From assembly GCA_051861545.1 (NCBI GenBank), contig JBIMKP010000013.1, positions 30,461 to 94,460 of the forward strand: a DNA stretch of 64,000 nt, written 5' to 3'. The notes beneath the pieces are model-generated. The model did not search any database, had not been told where the DNA came from, and worked only from the letters and a program-made list of their open reading frames with translations. Of this stretch, positions 13,943 to 23,636 are shown in pieces. A program made the translations under genes and the position numbers. This DNA is from CAISCU01 sp051861545 (GTDB lineage Bacteria > Bacteroidota > Bacteroidia > UKL13-3). Position 1 is the stretch's first letter. The number at the start of each line of letters is the position of its first letter.

Positions 13943-16316
13943 AATGCTTGTCTACTTTTAATTTGATGGTACCAACCGCAAAGTTTCTTTCTGTTAATTG
14001 AATCGCTTTTCCATCTATCACAACTTCTTTGCAATCAAAAGGAACACCATTTATTACAACTCTGAAATTCTTGTAAGAAGTTTCGTAATTTCCTTCTTCC
14101 AATAAATGAGTTAATATTAAATTTTTCTGGTTTCCACTGGTATAAAATCTGTGGTGGTTGTAAAATCCGGCTTTGTATCCATAATTGTCTCCGGCATCTT
14201 CGTACATCACACTTAAAACATCGTTTTCTTTGGTATAATATACATTCAGAATCATTTCGGTGATTTCAGATTCTCCAACATATTGCATTTTAGGATAGTT
14301 TGGAATAACGGCACCCGCCTTTACAAAAATTGGAATTCTATCTATCGGACAAGTAACTTTATGTTCTTTTCCACCTTTGTATTCATGGTTATTCCATAAA
14401 TGATACCATGTGCCTTTTGGAAGATAAACAGTTCTTTCGTTTGTATTTGGAGTTACAACAGGAACAACAATAATATGATCACCATAACCAAATTCATCCA
14501 TTCTATGGTGAGTTTCCATATCTGTTTGGTCGATATAACTCAATGGTTTAATTATAGGTGTTCCATAAGTGCTATGTTGCCAAAATGCTGTATATAAATA
14601 AGGCAACATTTGGTACCTTAAATGAATAAACTTTTTGATGATGAATTCATATTTGCTACCAAAACTCCATGGTTCTTGGTTAAACTTCGTTTCATTTCCT
14701 GCGCTGTGCGTTCTAAAGAAAGTATGAAAAGCTGCTAATTGAATCCAACGTGTGTATAGCTCTCCATCAGGTTCTCCGATAAATCCACCCACATCACTTC
14801 CAGCAAAAGAAACTCCTGATATTGCTAAGCGTTGACATTGAATATTGGCAATCCATAAATGCTCCCAAGTAGCAGTATTATCTCCTGTCCAAACACTAGA
14901 ATATCTTTGCAAACCGCTATAACCTGAACGTGTAATTACAAAAGGACGATTAGGCATCATGAATTTTTTCAATCCTTGATAAGTAGCCCTAGCCATTTGC
15001 ATTCCATAAACATTATGAGCTTTGCGGTGAGAACTAGGGTGTCCATCATAATCATGTCTTACATCTTCAGGAAAAGTTCCAATTTCAAAAACTGCAGGTT
15101 CGTTCATATCATTCCAAACTCCTTTTACACCTGCATCAATCAAACCTTCAAACAAGCCACTCCACCATTTTCTAACCTTAGGGTCGGTAAAATCTGGGAA
15201 GTGACATTTTCCTGGCCATACATCACCCTCCATTAAAGTACCATCTGCACGTTTACAGAAAAAATCGTTTTGAATTCCTTCTTTCCAAACCCAATAATCT
15301 TTATCAATTTTAATACCTGGGTCAATAATAACAACGGTTTTAAAACCATCCTTACTTAAATCGGATATCATTTTTTTAGGGTCAGGAAAATGTTCTGGAC
15401 TCCAAGTAAAACACCTGAATCCATCCATATAATCAATATCTAAATAAATAACATCACAAGGAATTTTTCTCTTTCTGAATTCTGAAGTAATCTCTCTAAC
15501 TTTTGATTCTGGGTAATAACTCCATTTACATTGGTGGTAACCTAAAGCCCACATTGGTGGTAATTCATGTTTACCAGTTAACATGGCATATTGCTCAACA
15601 ACATTTACCAATTGTGGACCATAAATGAAGTAATAATTCATTTCACCTCCACGGGCCCAAAAGCTTACAACATCGTGTTGCTCTTTCCCAAAATCGAAAA
15701 TGGTACGGAATGTATTATCAAAGAAAATTCCATATCCATGTTTACCTTCAGAGTGAAGGCCCATGTAAAATGGAATGTTTTTATAAAGTGGATCTTGGTC
15801 TTTCTGAAATCCATAAACATCATGTCCGTAGTTTTCAAAATATTTACCTCTGATATTAAATTCAGTAGGTTTATCACCCATTCCGTAAAAGCTTTCGTCG
15901 GGTTGAATTTTTTTGCTGTTGTAATTTATTTTTCCACCTTTTTGAAGGTAATGCTGCCAGTGAAATCCTTGCTCGTCTTCATGAATTAATTCCCGATTTT
16001 TATCGAGCATGGTAACTTTAAGGTTACTTTTATTAATTACACAAATAATAAATGCTGTTTCAATTTCAAAACAATCTGGTTTTTCAGTGAGGTCTAAAGA
16101 AATTAATTTTTCTTGAAAGAATTTACTTACTGCATAAGAAAAATCATCTTGAAAAAAGCCATCAGCAGCATACCTAAAACGAATAATTCTATCAGTTTTT
16201 ACTTTAACTTCTAGTATAGTTTCGCTGGTAGTAAAGTAAATATAGTTACCTTCTTTTTTGTAAGATTGAACTGCATCTGGGTAGTATTTTATTGAATATT
16301 TTGTTTGAGCCTGCAT
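13920..16316 (-). CDS. Glycoside hydrolase family 31 alpha-glucosidase
   Basis: A 798-residue alpha-glucosidase-type enzyme that removes terminal glucose from alpha-glucans or alpha-glucosides. It has an N-terminal beta-sandwich (about 1-240), then the catalytic TIM barrel (about 250-600) with the GH31 nucleophile D403 in WNDMNEP and the acid/base D479 in WTGDN, and C-terminal beta domains. There is no signal peptide (MQAQTKYSIKYY), so it is probably cytoplasmic and acts on internal maltodextrin or glycogen. It is divergent from the glycogen-synthase-like gene and a GH57 gene, giving an alpha-glucan block. Alternative GH31 activities such as alpha-xylosidase cannot be excluded by eye, but the context favours alpha-glucosidase. 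Confidence 0.93.
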   Translation of the reverse strand: MQAQTKYSIKYYPDAVQSYKKEGNYIYFTTSETILEVKVKTDRIIRFRYAADGFFQDDFSYAVSKFFQEKLISLDLTEKPDCFEIETAFIICVINKSNLKVTMLDKNRELIHEDEQGFHWQHYLQKGGKINYNSKKIQPDESFYGMGDKPTEFNIRGKYFENYGHDVYGFQKDQDPLYKNIPFYMGLHSEGKHGYGIFFDNTFRTIFDFGKEQHDVVSFWARGGEMNYYFIYGPQLVNVVEQYAMLTGKHELPPMWALGYHQCKWSYYPESKVREITSEFRKRKIPCDVIYLDIDYMDGFRCFTWSPEHFPDPKKMISDLSKDGFKTVVIIDPGIKIDKDYWVWKEGIQNDFFCKRADGTLMEGDVWPGKCHFPDFTDPKVRKWWSGLFEGLIDAGVKGVWNDMNEPAVFEIGTFPEDVRHDYDGHPSSHRKAHNVYGMQMARATYQGLKKFMMPNRPFVITRSGYSGLQRYSSVWTGDNTATWEHLWIANIQCQRLAISGVSFAGSDVGGFIGEPDGELYTRWIQLAAFHTFFRTHSAGNETKFNQEPWSFGSKYEFIIKKFIHLRYQMLPYLYTAFWQHSTYGTPIIKPLSYIDQTDMETHHRMDEFGYGDHIIVVPVVTPNTNERTVYLPKGTWYHLWNNHEYKGGKEHKVTCPIDRIPIFVKAGAVIPNYPKMQYVGESEITEMILNVYYTKENDVLSVMYEDAGDNYGYKAGFYNHHRFYTSGNQKNLILTHLLEEGNYETSYKNFRVVINGVPFDCKEVVIDGKAIQLTERNFAVGTIKLKVDKHFKRLILR

Positions 16317-16412
16317 TTTTACTTGATAAAACTTGAGATATTTTTTATATTAACGAACTCTTTTTCATAAAAGGTTCTGCAAAATACATAGAAAAATTAA
16401 AAATTGTCCCTC

Positions 16413-17711
16413 ATGTCTGTCAAAAAAAATAGAAACAAGGTATTAATGTTCGGTTGGGAGTTCCCTCCGGTAATTAGTGGTGGACTTGGCGTTGCTACCT
16501 TGGGCTTGTGCAAAGCGCTTTCTCCACTTGCTGATGTTAAAATGATAATTCCGAAAAGTGTTCCCAATTTCGATATTCCCAATATCGAATTAATTGGTTT
16601 GAATGCATTTTCAAAAGAACAGTTACAGGAATTATTTAAGCAGGAACATGAATATTCATTTCATGAACCGAAATTTAGCGGAAAATCTAATTATGGTCCC
16701 TATTCACAAATTCCAGGAAATGAGTTTGTAAGCCAGAAGTTTTATGATGTTTTGCATGAAGAAGTTAAACCATTTGAGATTGATGAATTATATGCAGGCG
16801 ATGTTATTAAAAAGGTTATAGAATTTGCCAGAATTTCAGTTCAATACAGTTTAAGGCAAAAGTTTGATGTAATTCATGCGCATGATTGGATGACTTTTTT
16901 GCCTGCAATGGAATTAAAACTGAAGACAGGAAAACCAATGGTTTTACATGTTCATTCAACAGAATACGATAGGGCAGGAGAACACAGTAAAAATTGGGTT
17001 TATGATTTAGAAAAACGTGCCATGGAATTGGCTGATAGGATTATTCCAGTAAGTCATTATACTGGCTTAATTTGTGAAAGACATTATGGTATTGATAGAA
17101 ATAAAATCAAACCTGTTCACAATGGAATAGAAGCTGTTAAACATACAGTGAAGAAAAGTCCATTTGATGAAAAATTGGTTATTTTCTTTGGTCGTATTAC
17201 TATGCAAAAAGGACCTGAGTACTTTGTTGAAGCTGCAAAATTGGTTTTAGAACATCATCAAAATGTTAAGTTTGTGATGGCAGGTAGTGGAGATTTATTA
17301 CGCCCAATGATTGAAAAAACTGCTGCTTATGGAATTGGTGATAAATTCTACTTTACCGGTTTTTTAAATAAGGTGATGTTAAATGAATTATTAGCTGTAG
17401 CAGATGTTTATTGTATGCCATCTGTAAGTGAACCTTTTGGACTAAGCGCTGTAGAAGCCGTTCAGTATGGATTGCCTACCATTATTTCAAAAACTTCTGG
17501 AGTAGCTGAAGCATTAACAGGCTCAATGCAAATTGATGTTTGGGATGTTCACAAATTTGCCCAATATATTTTGGCGTCATTAGAATATGAAGGACTCAAA
17601 AAGAGTGTTGTAGAAGCAAATTACCATAGCCTAGAATCTATTACTTGGGAGAATTGTGCGCAACAAGTTGTTGATGTTTACAATAGTATATCGGAAGAAT
17701 ACCAAGCTTAG
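16413..17711 (+). CDS. Glycogen/starch-synthase-like glycosyltransferase
   Basis: A 432-residue GT-B glycosyltransferase. The N-terminal domain opens with VLMFGWEFPPVISGGLGVA; the GGLG is the nucleotide-sugar loop seen in glycogen synthases and GT4 enzymes. The C-terminal domain contains FFGRITMQKGPEYF and the EX7E-like segment EPFGLSAVEA near 345. It probably elongates alpha-1,4-glucan from ADP- or UDP-glucose, but a related glucan or trehalose-type transferase is possible. ATG 16413 is chosen over a TTG nine bases upstream. It is followed after 33 bp by a GH57 amylase gene and sits back to back with the GH31 gene, a grouping consistent with storage-glucan metabolism. Confidence 0.85.
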   Translation: MSVKKNRNKVLMFGWEFPPVISGGLGVATLGLCKALSPLADVKMIIPKSVPNFDIPNIELIGLNAFSKEQLQELFKQEHEYSFHEPKFSGKSNYGPYSQIPGNEFVSQKFYDVLHEEVKPFEIDELYAGDVIKKVIEFARISVQYSLRQKFDVIHAHDWMTFLPAMELKLKTGKPMVLHVHSTEYDRAGEHSKNWVYDLEKRAMELADRIIPVSHYTGLICERHYGIDRNKIKPVHNGIEAVKHTVKKSPFDEKLVIFFGRITMQKGPEYFVEAAKLVLEHHQNVKFVMAGSGDLLRPMIEKTAAYGIGDKFYFTGFLNKVMLNELLAVADVYCMPSVSEPFGLSAVEAVQYGLPTIISKTSGVAEALTGSMQIDVWDVHKFAQYILASLEYEGLKKSVVEANYHSLESITWENCAQQVVDVYNSISEEYQA

Positions 17712-17744
17712 TCAAATTGTTTTAAAATATTAATCTTAAATTAT

Positions 17745-18950
17745 ATGCCATCTATTTGTTTTTATTTTCAAGTTCATCAGCCTTACCGATTAAGGCCTTA
17801 TACTTTTTTTGATATTGGTCACAACCACAATTATTTTGATGACCAAAAGAACAGAGAAGTTTTAAATAAAGTTAGTGAAAGATGTTATTTGCCAACCAAT
17901 AAATTGATGCTGGAATTAATAGAAAAGCACAAAGGTAAATTTAGAATTTCTTATTCTATTTCAGGAGTGGCTTTAGAACAGTTTGCAGATTGGAGGCCTG
18001 ATGTTTTGCAATCGTTTATAGAATTGGCAAATACAGGTTGTGTTGAATTCATTAGTGAAACCTATTACCATTCATTGTCATATATTTTTTCGAAAGAAGA
18101 ATTCAAAAAACAAGTTGAGCAACACAGGCAATTGATTTTAAAATATTTTAAACAAGAACCTAAAGTTTTTAGAAATACTGAATTGCAATACAACAACGAA
18201 TTGGCATCTGTAATTGAAGGAATGGGTTATAAAGGTATTATTTGTGAGGGTGTAGATAGGTTACTTAGTGAGCGTTCTCCAAACCATCTTTATAAAGCTC
18301 CTAATGTTCAAAATATTAAATCATTACTTAAGAATTATAAAATGAGTGATGATATTGCTTTTCGATTTTCTGATAGAAATTGGAGTGAGTGGCCATTAAC
18401 TGCTGAAAGGTATGCTGAATGGGTGCATAGTATTGCAGGTCATGGTGAAACCATTAATCTATTTATGGATTATGAAACTTTTGGTGAACACCAATGGTCA
18501 GACAGTGGTATTTTTGAATTCATGCGTTATATGCCGGGTTATGTTTTAAAACATCCTGATTTTGATTTCAAAACTGTTAGTGAAACCGTAGAAACTTATC
18601 CAGTTCGTGATGTATATGATGCACACGATTTTACTAGTTGGGCCGATACTGAAAGAGATTTATCAGCTTGGATTGGCAATCCTTTACAAGATGAAAGTAT
18701 CTCGAAAATTTATAGTCTTGAAAAGCAAGTATATGATTCTGGAAATGAATCTTTTATCGATACTTGGAAGAAAATGTTGACCTCCGATCATTTTTATTAT
18801 ATGACCACAAAGTATTGGGCTGATGGAGATGTACACAAGTATTTTAGTCCTTATGATTCGCCTTATGATGCCTATATATATTTTATGAATGCTATGAGTG
18901 ATTTGAGCATTGAATTAAATAAAAAGCCCATTCCTAAGTTGAAGAAATAA
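17745..18950 (+). CDS. Glycoside hydrolase family 57 (alpha-amylase-like)
   Basis: A 401-residue enzyme of the GH57 retaining family, which includes alpha-amylases, 4-alpha-glucanotransferases and branching enzymes. Conserved regions are visible: HQP (11-13) near the N-terminus, the nucleophile E146 in FRNTELQYN, and the acid/base D242 in DYETFGEHQW. There is no signal peptide, so it acts in the cytoplasm. It is probably co-transcribed with the preceding glycosyltransferase. Which GH57 activity it has (hydrolysis, transfer or branching) cannot be decided from motifs alone, though the short length of about 400 residues is typical of the Bacteroidota amylase-like branch. A strong bidirectional terminator follows. 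Confidence 0.9.
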   Translation: MPSICFYFQVHQPYRLRPYTFFDIGHNHNYFDDQKNREVLNKVSERCYLPTNKLMLELIEKHKGKFRISYSISGVALEQFADWRPDVLQSFIELANTGCVEFISETYYHSLSYIFSKEEFKKQVEQHRQLILKYFKQEPKVFRNTELQYNNELASVIEGMGYKGIICEGVDRLLSERSPNHLYKAPNVQNIKSLLKNYKMSDDIAFRFSDRNWSEWPLTAERYAEWVHSIAGHGETINLFMDYETFGEHQWSDSGIFEFMRYMPGYVLKHPDFDFKTVSETVETYPVRDVYDAHDFTSWADTERDLSAWIGNPLQDESISKIYSLEKQVYDSGNESFIDTWKKMLTSDHFYYMTTKYWADGDVHKYFSPYDSPYDAYIYFMNAMSDLSIELNKKPIPKLKK

Positions 18951-18971
18951 GCTTTTTTTATATGCTTTTTT

Positions 18972-19000
18972 AACAGCCGTTTCAATTTGAAACGGCTGTT
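18972..19000. terminator. Bidirectional terminator after the GH57 gene
   Basis: AACAGCCGTTTCA and its exact complement form a 13-bp stem with a 3-base loop, followed by TTGTTTTT on the + strand. It separates the converging GH57 and TonB-receptor genes. Confidence 0.9.
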
Positions 19001-19005
19001 TGTTT

Positions 19006-21402
19006 TTAGAATTTTACACCAATACTTATATAAGCAGTTCTTCCTTCGGCAGGCAACAAACCTGGACCAGGATAGCCACCAGCTCTTCTTGTGAAATAAG
19101 CTTTATCCATTAAATTGTTGATTCCTCCATTGATTGTATATTTCCAACGGAACGAATATTGGATGGTCCAATCTAATATATTGTAAGATGGAATAATTCC
19201 AGTTGTAGCACCTGCATTTGCTTTTTCTGTGTTATTGGCATCAGAAAAGCTTGAGCCTACAATGCTGTATTGAAAACCTGTACTAAAATATCTGTATCTA
19301 TAATTTACTCCAATTCTGTATATTTCTGATGGTGCATTTTCTACCTTTTTATCTTTTATAGATTTACTCATGTCTGGAATATTCCATTCGCTATATCTTG
19401 CATCTAATAAGGAAATACTTGCATACACATTCAAGTTTCCTAGTTTAGAATAATTGAATAAATTAGTTGGAGATACTTCAATATATGATTCAATTCCTTT
19501 GCTGATTGAATTACCAATATTTGTTCTAAAGTTTTTTTCATTAATAGTATAAGTTCCAATTCGGTTGCCATACAATAAATAGAAAGCACTTACATCAAAA
19601 TTCAACCAGTTTGAAACATTTCCTCTATAACCTAAATCAATATTATATCCTCGAGCGTCAACTAAGTTTGCATCAATCGAATCTGTTGTAGCAGCTGGTG
19701 TAATATCAGAAAACAAAACAGGACGATATGCCTGTGTGGCATTAAAGTAGACCTGCGTATTGGCTGTTGTTTTATATTGAATGCCCAATCCGCCTAATAG
19801 AAAATTTCGTGAGCTTGACTTTTCTCCAATTCTTTGGTTTGCTGCAAATAGTCCTTCTGATGTATTATTTAATATTTCATACCTAAAACCAATAGTTGCA
19901 CTTAATCTTTGGTTGAAGTTTAATAGTTGTTCCGCAAATAAAGCAGTGTTTTTGGTTTTAAAAATTAAGTCGATGCTTCTATTTTCATTAGTTACACTCA
20001 AATCATAATTCGAGCCTGTATTCCCATTTGTATTTCTCCATCTTTTTGTTTCTCCTATGAAGTAGCGCAATCCAAATGAAAGACTTTGTTTCTGTTTGAA
20101 AAGTTGAAAATGACGGAGGTATCGAGCTTCTGCACCTAAGTTTTTATAAGTATCTACGTCAATTCGTCTTGCTTGGTTTTTTCCAGTAGCTGAAATAATG
20201 GTATCAGGTAAGTTTATTGCATTTAAAAAACCAATACTATTTCTTTCGCCTACTAGGCCAAATACTTTAACATTAAGGTGATTATCTGCATTAATTCTAT
20301 AATTATAATTCAAAGCAGGAATTGTCCATTTTAATTCAAACCAATTTCTGTTTCTAATCGATGATTTTGCGTTGATTGCAAACATCGAATCATTTAAGCC
20401 ACCTGGTTGTTGAACCAATTGGTCCATGCGGGTTAGCTCTAAATCAATGCTCATTCTTGGACTAATTTTATAGCCAATATTCACAAAACCATTCCAAGTA
20501 TTATAAGCGTTGTTTTGTCTCCAACCATCACTTCTTCTATAGTTGATATTTGCATAATAATTCCATTTTCCAATGTTTCCACCAACAGCATTAAAGCTGC
20601 TAAAAAGGCCATAAGTTCCAAGAGTTTGGGTTGATTCTACTCCAATTTTTTTACCTGCAATAGATTTCTTTTTGATATAGTTCACCATTCCCCCAAATTG
20701 TGGTCCGAATTGAATTGAAGCAGCACCTCTAATAATTTCAATTCTGTCTAATGATTCAACAGATGGTGTATAATATGCTTCTGGGTAGCCAAATGGATCA
20801 CTGGAAATATCGTAGCCATTTTGACGGGTATTAAATTCCCACATACGATTTGGACTTAATCCTCTTGCTGCAATTCCCATTTGAACGCCACTGCCATCAC
20901 TTTCCCAAACATGAATTCCAGGTACTTTAGCAAATATTTGACGACTATTGTTTTGAGCTAAATTTGCTGTGGCACTACTCAATTTTACAACCTCATTTTT
21001 TTTTGTGGCATATATAATATTGTCTCTAATTTCGGGCATTCTTTCAATACCATTATTTAGTATTGGTTTTGCAATAATTATTTCACCTAATTCTTGGTTT
21101 TTAGGAATGGCAATTTCTCCTAAATTTAAGAATTCACTGTTTTTGTGAAAGCTTTGAACTTGAATAAGCTGTTCTTGAATTTGAACACTAATTGTATAAG
21201 TACCATCAAGAATATTTTTGAATTCAAATTCACCATTCTGATTTGTATTAACACTTTGTCCGTTTTGTAAATATACAGGAGTTGAAACTAAGATTTTTTT
21301 ATCTGAATCATACAATTTGCCTCTTACTTGTGCCGGAAGAGTTTCGCTTATAATGCAAATCAAAATGAAAAGAAATAATTTAGTATATGTGAGTTTTGCC
21401 AT
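19006..21402 (-). CDS. TonB-dependent receptor, FecA-like
   Basis: A 798-residue outer-membrane receptor. Order of parts: a signal peptide to about residue 24 (SETLPAQ); a carboxypeptidase-D-regulatory-like domain, about 25-95; a plug, about 120-245, with GIAARGLSPNRMWEFNTRQNG and RIEIIRGAASIQFGPQFGGMVNY; then a barrel ending AYISIGVKF with terminal Phe. The plug text resembles ferric-dicitrate receptors (FecA type), so an iron-chelate ligand is a reasonable guess. It is shorter than SusC proteins and has no SusD partner. No FecI/FecR regulators are adjacent. It is transcribed alone, with about 660 bp to the next upstream divergent gene, which includes the small TerB-like gene. Confidence 0.9.
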   Translation of the reverse strand: MAKLTYTKLFLFILICIISETLPAQVRGKLYDSDKKILVSTPVYLQNGQSVNTNQNGEFEFKNILDGTYTISVQIQEQLIQVQSFHKNSEFLNLGEIAIPKNQELGEIIIAKPILNNGIERMPEIRDNIIYATKKNEVVKLSSATANLAQNNSRQIFAKVPGIHVWESDGSGVQMGIAARGLSPNRMWEFNTRQNGYDISSDPFGYPEAYYTPSVESLDRIEIIRGAASIQFGPQFGGMVNYIKKKSIAGKKIGVESTQTLGTYGLFSSFNAVGGNIGKWNYYANINYRRSDGWRQNNAYNTWNGFVNIGYKISPRMSIDLELTRMDQLVQQPGGLNDSMFAINAKSSIRNRNWFELKWTIPALNYNYRINADNHLNVKVFGLVGERNSIGFLNAINLPDTIISATGKNQARRIDVDTYKNLGAEARYLRHFQLFKQKQSLSFGLRYFIGETKRWRNTNGNTGSNYDLSVTNENRSIDLIFKTKNTALFAEQLLNFNQRLSATIGFRYEILNNTSEGLFAANQRIGEKSSSRNFLLGGLGIQYKTTANTQVYFNATQAYRPVLFSDITPAATTDSIDANLVDARGYNIDLGYRGNVSNWLNFDVSAFYLLYGNRIGTYTINEKNFRTNIGNSISKGIESYIEVSPTNLFNYSKLGNLNVYASISLLDARYSEWNIPDMSKSIKDKKVENAPSEIYRIGVNYRYRYFSTGFQYSIVGSSFSDANNTEKANAGATTGIIPSYNILDWTIQYSFRWKYTINGGINNLMDKAYFTRRAGGYPGPGLLPAEGRTAYISIGVKF

Positions 21403-21562
21403 TTGTGGGATGAATTATCGCTCACAAAAATATACTATTTGGAATTAGTCTAAATAAAAATAAGCTGATTTTTGTCAATTTTTTGGCAAAGAAATATCAG
21501 CTAATTGTAAAATTAGATTTAAAATGGGGTAAAGAAATTAGGTTAATGAACTAGTTTTTAGA

Positions 21563-21928
21563 TTATTCTAAATCCCAAGCATCGAATAATGCATTGATGA
21601 AGGAATTTTCTTCCAATTCCATTTTTTTATCAGCCATAACCACTTTCATGGCAAACTCAATCAAATTATGACGCTCGTCTTGATTGGTAATTTTATACAA
21701 TTGATGAGCAGTTTCTGTTAAATGATTTAGTCTTTCATCTTCAGGAAGTGCTCTTAGGAAGGCTTGTTCCTTGATTATTTCTATAGGTTCATGGAAATTA
21801 TCTTCCAGATAATCAAGTATAACAGAGCTTTCAGCTGCTTGTATATTTCCATCAGCCAGGCTTAAAATCATCAATAGATGAAAACCGGCTTCTGTTTTAT
21901 TCATTTTTGTTATAAACTGTGTAGGCAT
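21563..21928 (-). CDS. TerB-like small protein
   Basis: A 121-residue all-helical acidic protein. The pattern AGFHLLMILSLADGNIQAAESSVILDYL followed later by FAMKVVMADKKMELEE, with the paired acidic segments A-D-G-x-I and A-D-K-K-M-E-x-E-E, matches the TerB/TerB-like domain: two calcium-binding-like helical repeats. Such domains occur in many stress and surface contexts. A stand-alone copy says nothing specific about tellurite resistance, and no other ter genes are nearby. Start: ATG 21928; ATG 21904 (MNKTEAGF) is an equally good alternative. The function is unknown. Confidence 0.65.
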   Translation of the reverse strand: MPTQFITKMNKTEAGFHLLMILSLADGNIQAAESSVILDYLEDNFHEPIEIIKEQAFLRALPEDERLNHLTETAHQLYKITNQDERHNLIEFAMKVVMADKKMELEENSFINALFDAWDLE

Positions 21929-22027
21929 GATGCTTTGAATTCTTCGAGAAATTTAAAACTTTTCATCAAAACTCCCAATCTTTTCTTGATTTATTTCAAT
22001 ATACTTTAATACTAATGAAATCCTGAG

Positions 22028-22035
22028 TAAGTTTG
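22028..22035 (+). promoter_or_regulatory. TAnnTTTG -7 box before the Cys/Met PLP-enzyme gene
   Basis: TAAGTTTG is a perfect -7 consensus 28 bp before the ATG at 22064. The -33 element is not clear. No SAM riboswitch was seen in the leader. Confidence 0.4.
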
Positions 22036-22063
22036 TGACGGAAACCAAACATAAAACCAGAAT

Positions 22064-23203
22064 ATGAAATTCGGAACAAAGGCAATTCATGCAGGGCAAG
22101 AACCTGATCCATCTACAGGTGCAGTTATGACTCCCATATACCAAACCTCAACTTTTTGGCAGGCGAGCCCTGGTAAACACCAAGGTTATGCTTATGCAAG
22201 AGGTAAGAATCCAACAAGATCGGCCTTAGAAAAGTGTATTGCTGCTTTAGAAAATGCAAATTATGGTTTGTGTTTTAGCAGTGGAATGGGTGCAATTGAT
22301 GCTGTAGCAAAGTTATTGGCTCCTGGCGATGAGGTTATTACAGGAAATGATTTATATGGTGGAACTTATAGAATGTTCACAAAAGTTTTTGCTGGTTTTG
22401 GTATCAAATTTCATTTTATTGATTTAAATGATGCCAATAACATCAAAAATTATATAAACGATAAAACTAAACTCATCTGGATTGAAACTCCTACCAATCC
22501 TACCATGCAAATAGTTGATATAGTTGCTTGTGCTGAAATTGCTAAAGCCAACAATTTAATTTTGGCAGTTGATAATACCTTTGCTTCTCCATATTTACAA
22601 AATCCACTTGATTTAGGAGCACATATAGTAATGCATAGTGTTACAAAATATTTAGGCGGACATAGCGATGTGATAATGGGAGCATTATGTGTTAACGACC
22701 AAACCCTTTACGATAGATTAGCTTTCATACATAATTCATGTGGTGCTACTCCTGGGCCTCAAGATAGTTTTCTTGTTTTACGTGGATTAAAAACTTTACA
22801 CCTTCGCATGAAAGCTCATTGTGAAAACGGTGAGGTGATTGCACATTTCTTAAAGAATCATCCTAAAATTGAAAAGGTTTATTGGCCAGGATTTACAGAT
22901 CATCCAAACCATGAAATTGCCAAAAAACAAATGCGTGGTTTTGGTGGTATGATTTCAATTGTTTTAAAAGATGCAAGTTTAGATGATACCTTTAAAATTG
23001 CTTCATCATTTGAGGTGTTTACTTTGGCAGAAAGTTTAGGTGGAGTTGAAAGTTTAATCAACCATCCTGCAACCATGACCCATGCTTCAATTCCAAAAGA
23101 AGAAAGAGAAGCAGCCGGTGTTGTCGATAATTTATTAAGACTGAGTGTTGGTGTAGAAGATATAGAAGATTTAATTGAAGATTTGAAACGAGTATTAGCA
23201 TAA
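22064..23203 (+). CDS. Cys/Met-metabolism PLP-dependent enzyme (cystathionine gamma-synthase/lyase type)
   Basis: A 379-residue fold-type I PLP enzyme of the transsulfuration family. The PLP lysine lies in HSVTKYLGGHSDVIMG (about 207-222). Other landmarks are YARGKNPTRSALE, the PLP-binding SSGMGAID, and the C-terminal AESLGGVESLINHPATMTHAS. Members make or break cystathionine, or use O-acetyl/succinyl-homoserine. The motifs do not separate cystathionine gamma-synthase from gamma-lyase, so no gene symbol is given. It is soluble, and the length is normal. It is monocistronic, with a strong terminator 4 bp after the stop. Confidence 0.92.
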   Translation: MKFGTKAIHAGQEPDPSTGAVMTPIYQTSTFWQASPGKHQGYAYARGKNPTRSALEKCIAALENANYGLCFSSGMGAIDAVAKLLAPGDEVITGNDLYGGTYRMFTKVFAGFGIKFHFIDLNDANNIKNYINDKTKLIWIETPTNPTMQIVDIVACAEIAKANNLILAVDNTFASPYLQNPLDLGAHIVMHSVTKYLGGHSDVIMGALCVNDQTLYDRLAFIHNSCGATPGPQDSFLVLRGLKTLHLRMKAHCENGEVIAHFLKNHPKIEKVYWPGFTDHPNHEIAKKQMRGFGGMISIVLKDASLDDTFKIASSFEVFTLAESLGGVESLINHPATMTHASIPKEEREAAGVVDNLLRLSVGVEDIEDLIEDLKRVLA

Positions 23204-23206
23204 ATG

Positions 23207-23233
23207 AAAAAGTCCCGAAAGGGACTTTTTTTT
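23207..23233. terminator. Bidirectional terminator after the PLP-enzyme gene
   Basis: AAAAAGTCCC-GAAA-GGGACTTTTT forms a 10-bp stem with a GAAA tetraloop and a T-run. The T-run touches the stop codon of the converging Rieske gene, so it serves both. Confidence 0.9.
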
Positions 23234-23636
23234 ATCCTTTTACAGTGAGTATGTTTCCATCTTTTGTTATAGTAAATTGCTTTAGACCTTTAGGTGCAGG
23301 TCCGCTTTTTACAGAGCCATCAATACCAAACACTGCGCTATGGCAAGGGCAAACTAATTGATTACTACTTTTATTATGATTGACAGCGCATCCTTCATGC
23401 GTGCAGATATTTGATAGCGCTACGTATGTGCCATTGTTGTTAATTACAATTACCTTATTACTAACAACAGAGCCTCCATTGCTTAATAATGCGCTATTTG
23501 TTGACGCACTTAAATCGAGAGTAAAATTGGCTGTTGGATCTGATGTTTCCGATTTTTTGCACGATTCAAGAAAGGTGCTCATTCCTCCTGTAGCCACTGT
23601 GGCTGCAAGAAACTGTAAAAATGCTTTGCGCTCCAT
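23232..23636 (-). CDS. Small Rieske [2Fe-2S] protein with export signal
   Basis: A 134-residue exported redox protein. The Rieske cluster ligands are C78 and H80 (CTH) and C96 and H99 (CPCH), with C83 and C98 placed for the classical disulfide. The N-terminus MERKAFLQFLAATVATGG is a signal with a hydrophobic core, followed by a cysteine (C26, LESC-KKSE) in a relaxed lipobox, so it is probably a lipoprotein. The ATG at 23636 is preferred over an upstream GTG at 23678 because it begins the signal peptide directly. No cytochrome b or other respiratory gene is adjacent, so it is unlikely to be the bc1 subunit; its partner is unknown. Confidence 0.88.
   Translation of the reverse strand: MERKAFLQFLAATVATGGMSTFLESCKKSETSDPTANFTLDLSASTNSALLSNGGSVVSNKVIVINNNGTYVALSNICTHEGCAVNHNKSSNQLVCPCHSAVFGIDGSVKSGPAPKGLKQFTITKDGNILTVKG

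Noticed and set aside
21563..21928. Tellurite-resistance gene
   Set aside because: Only a TerB-like fold is seen; the other ter genes are absent, so the name would mislead.
21929..22063. SAM riboswitch before the Cys/Met enzyme gene
   Set aside because: The leader has no conserved riboswitch core or terminator-type helix, only a -7 box.
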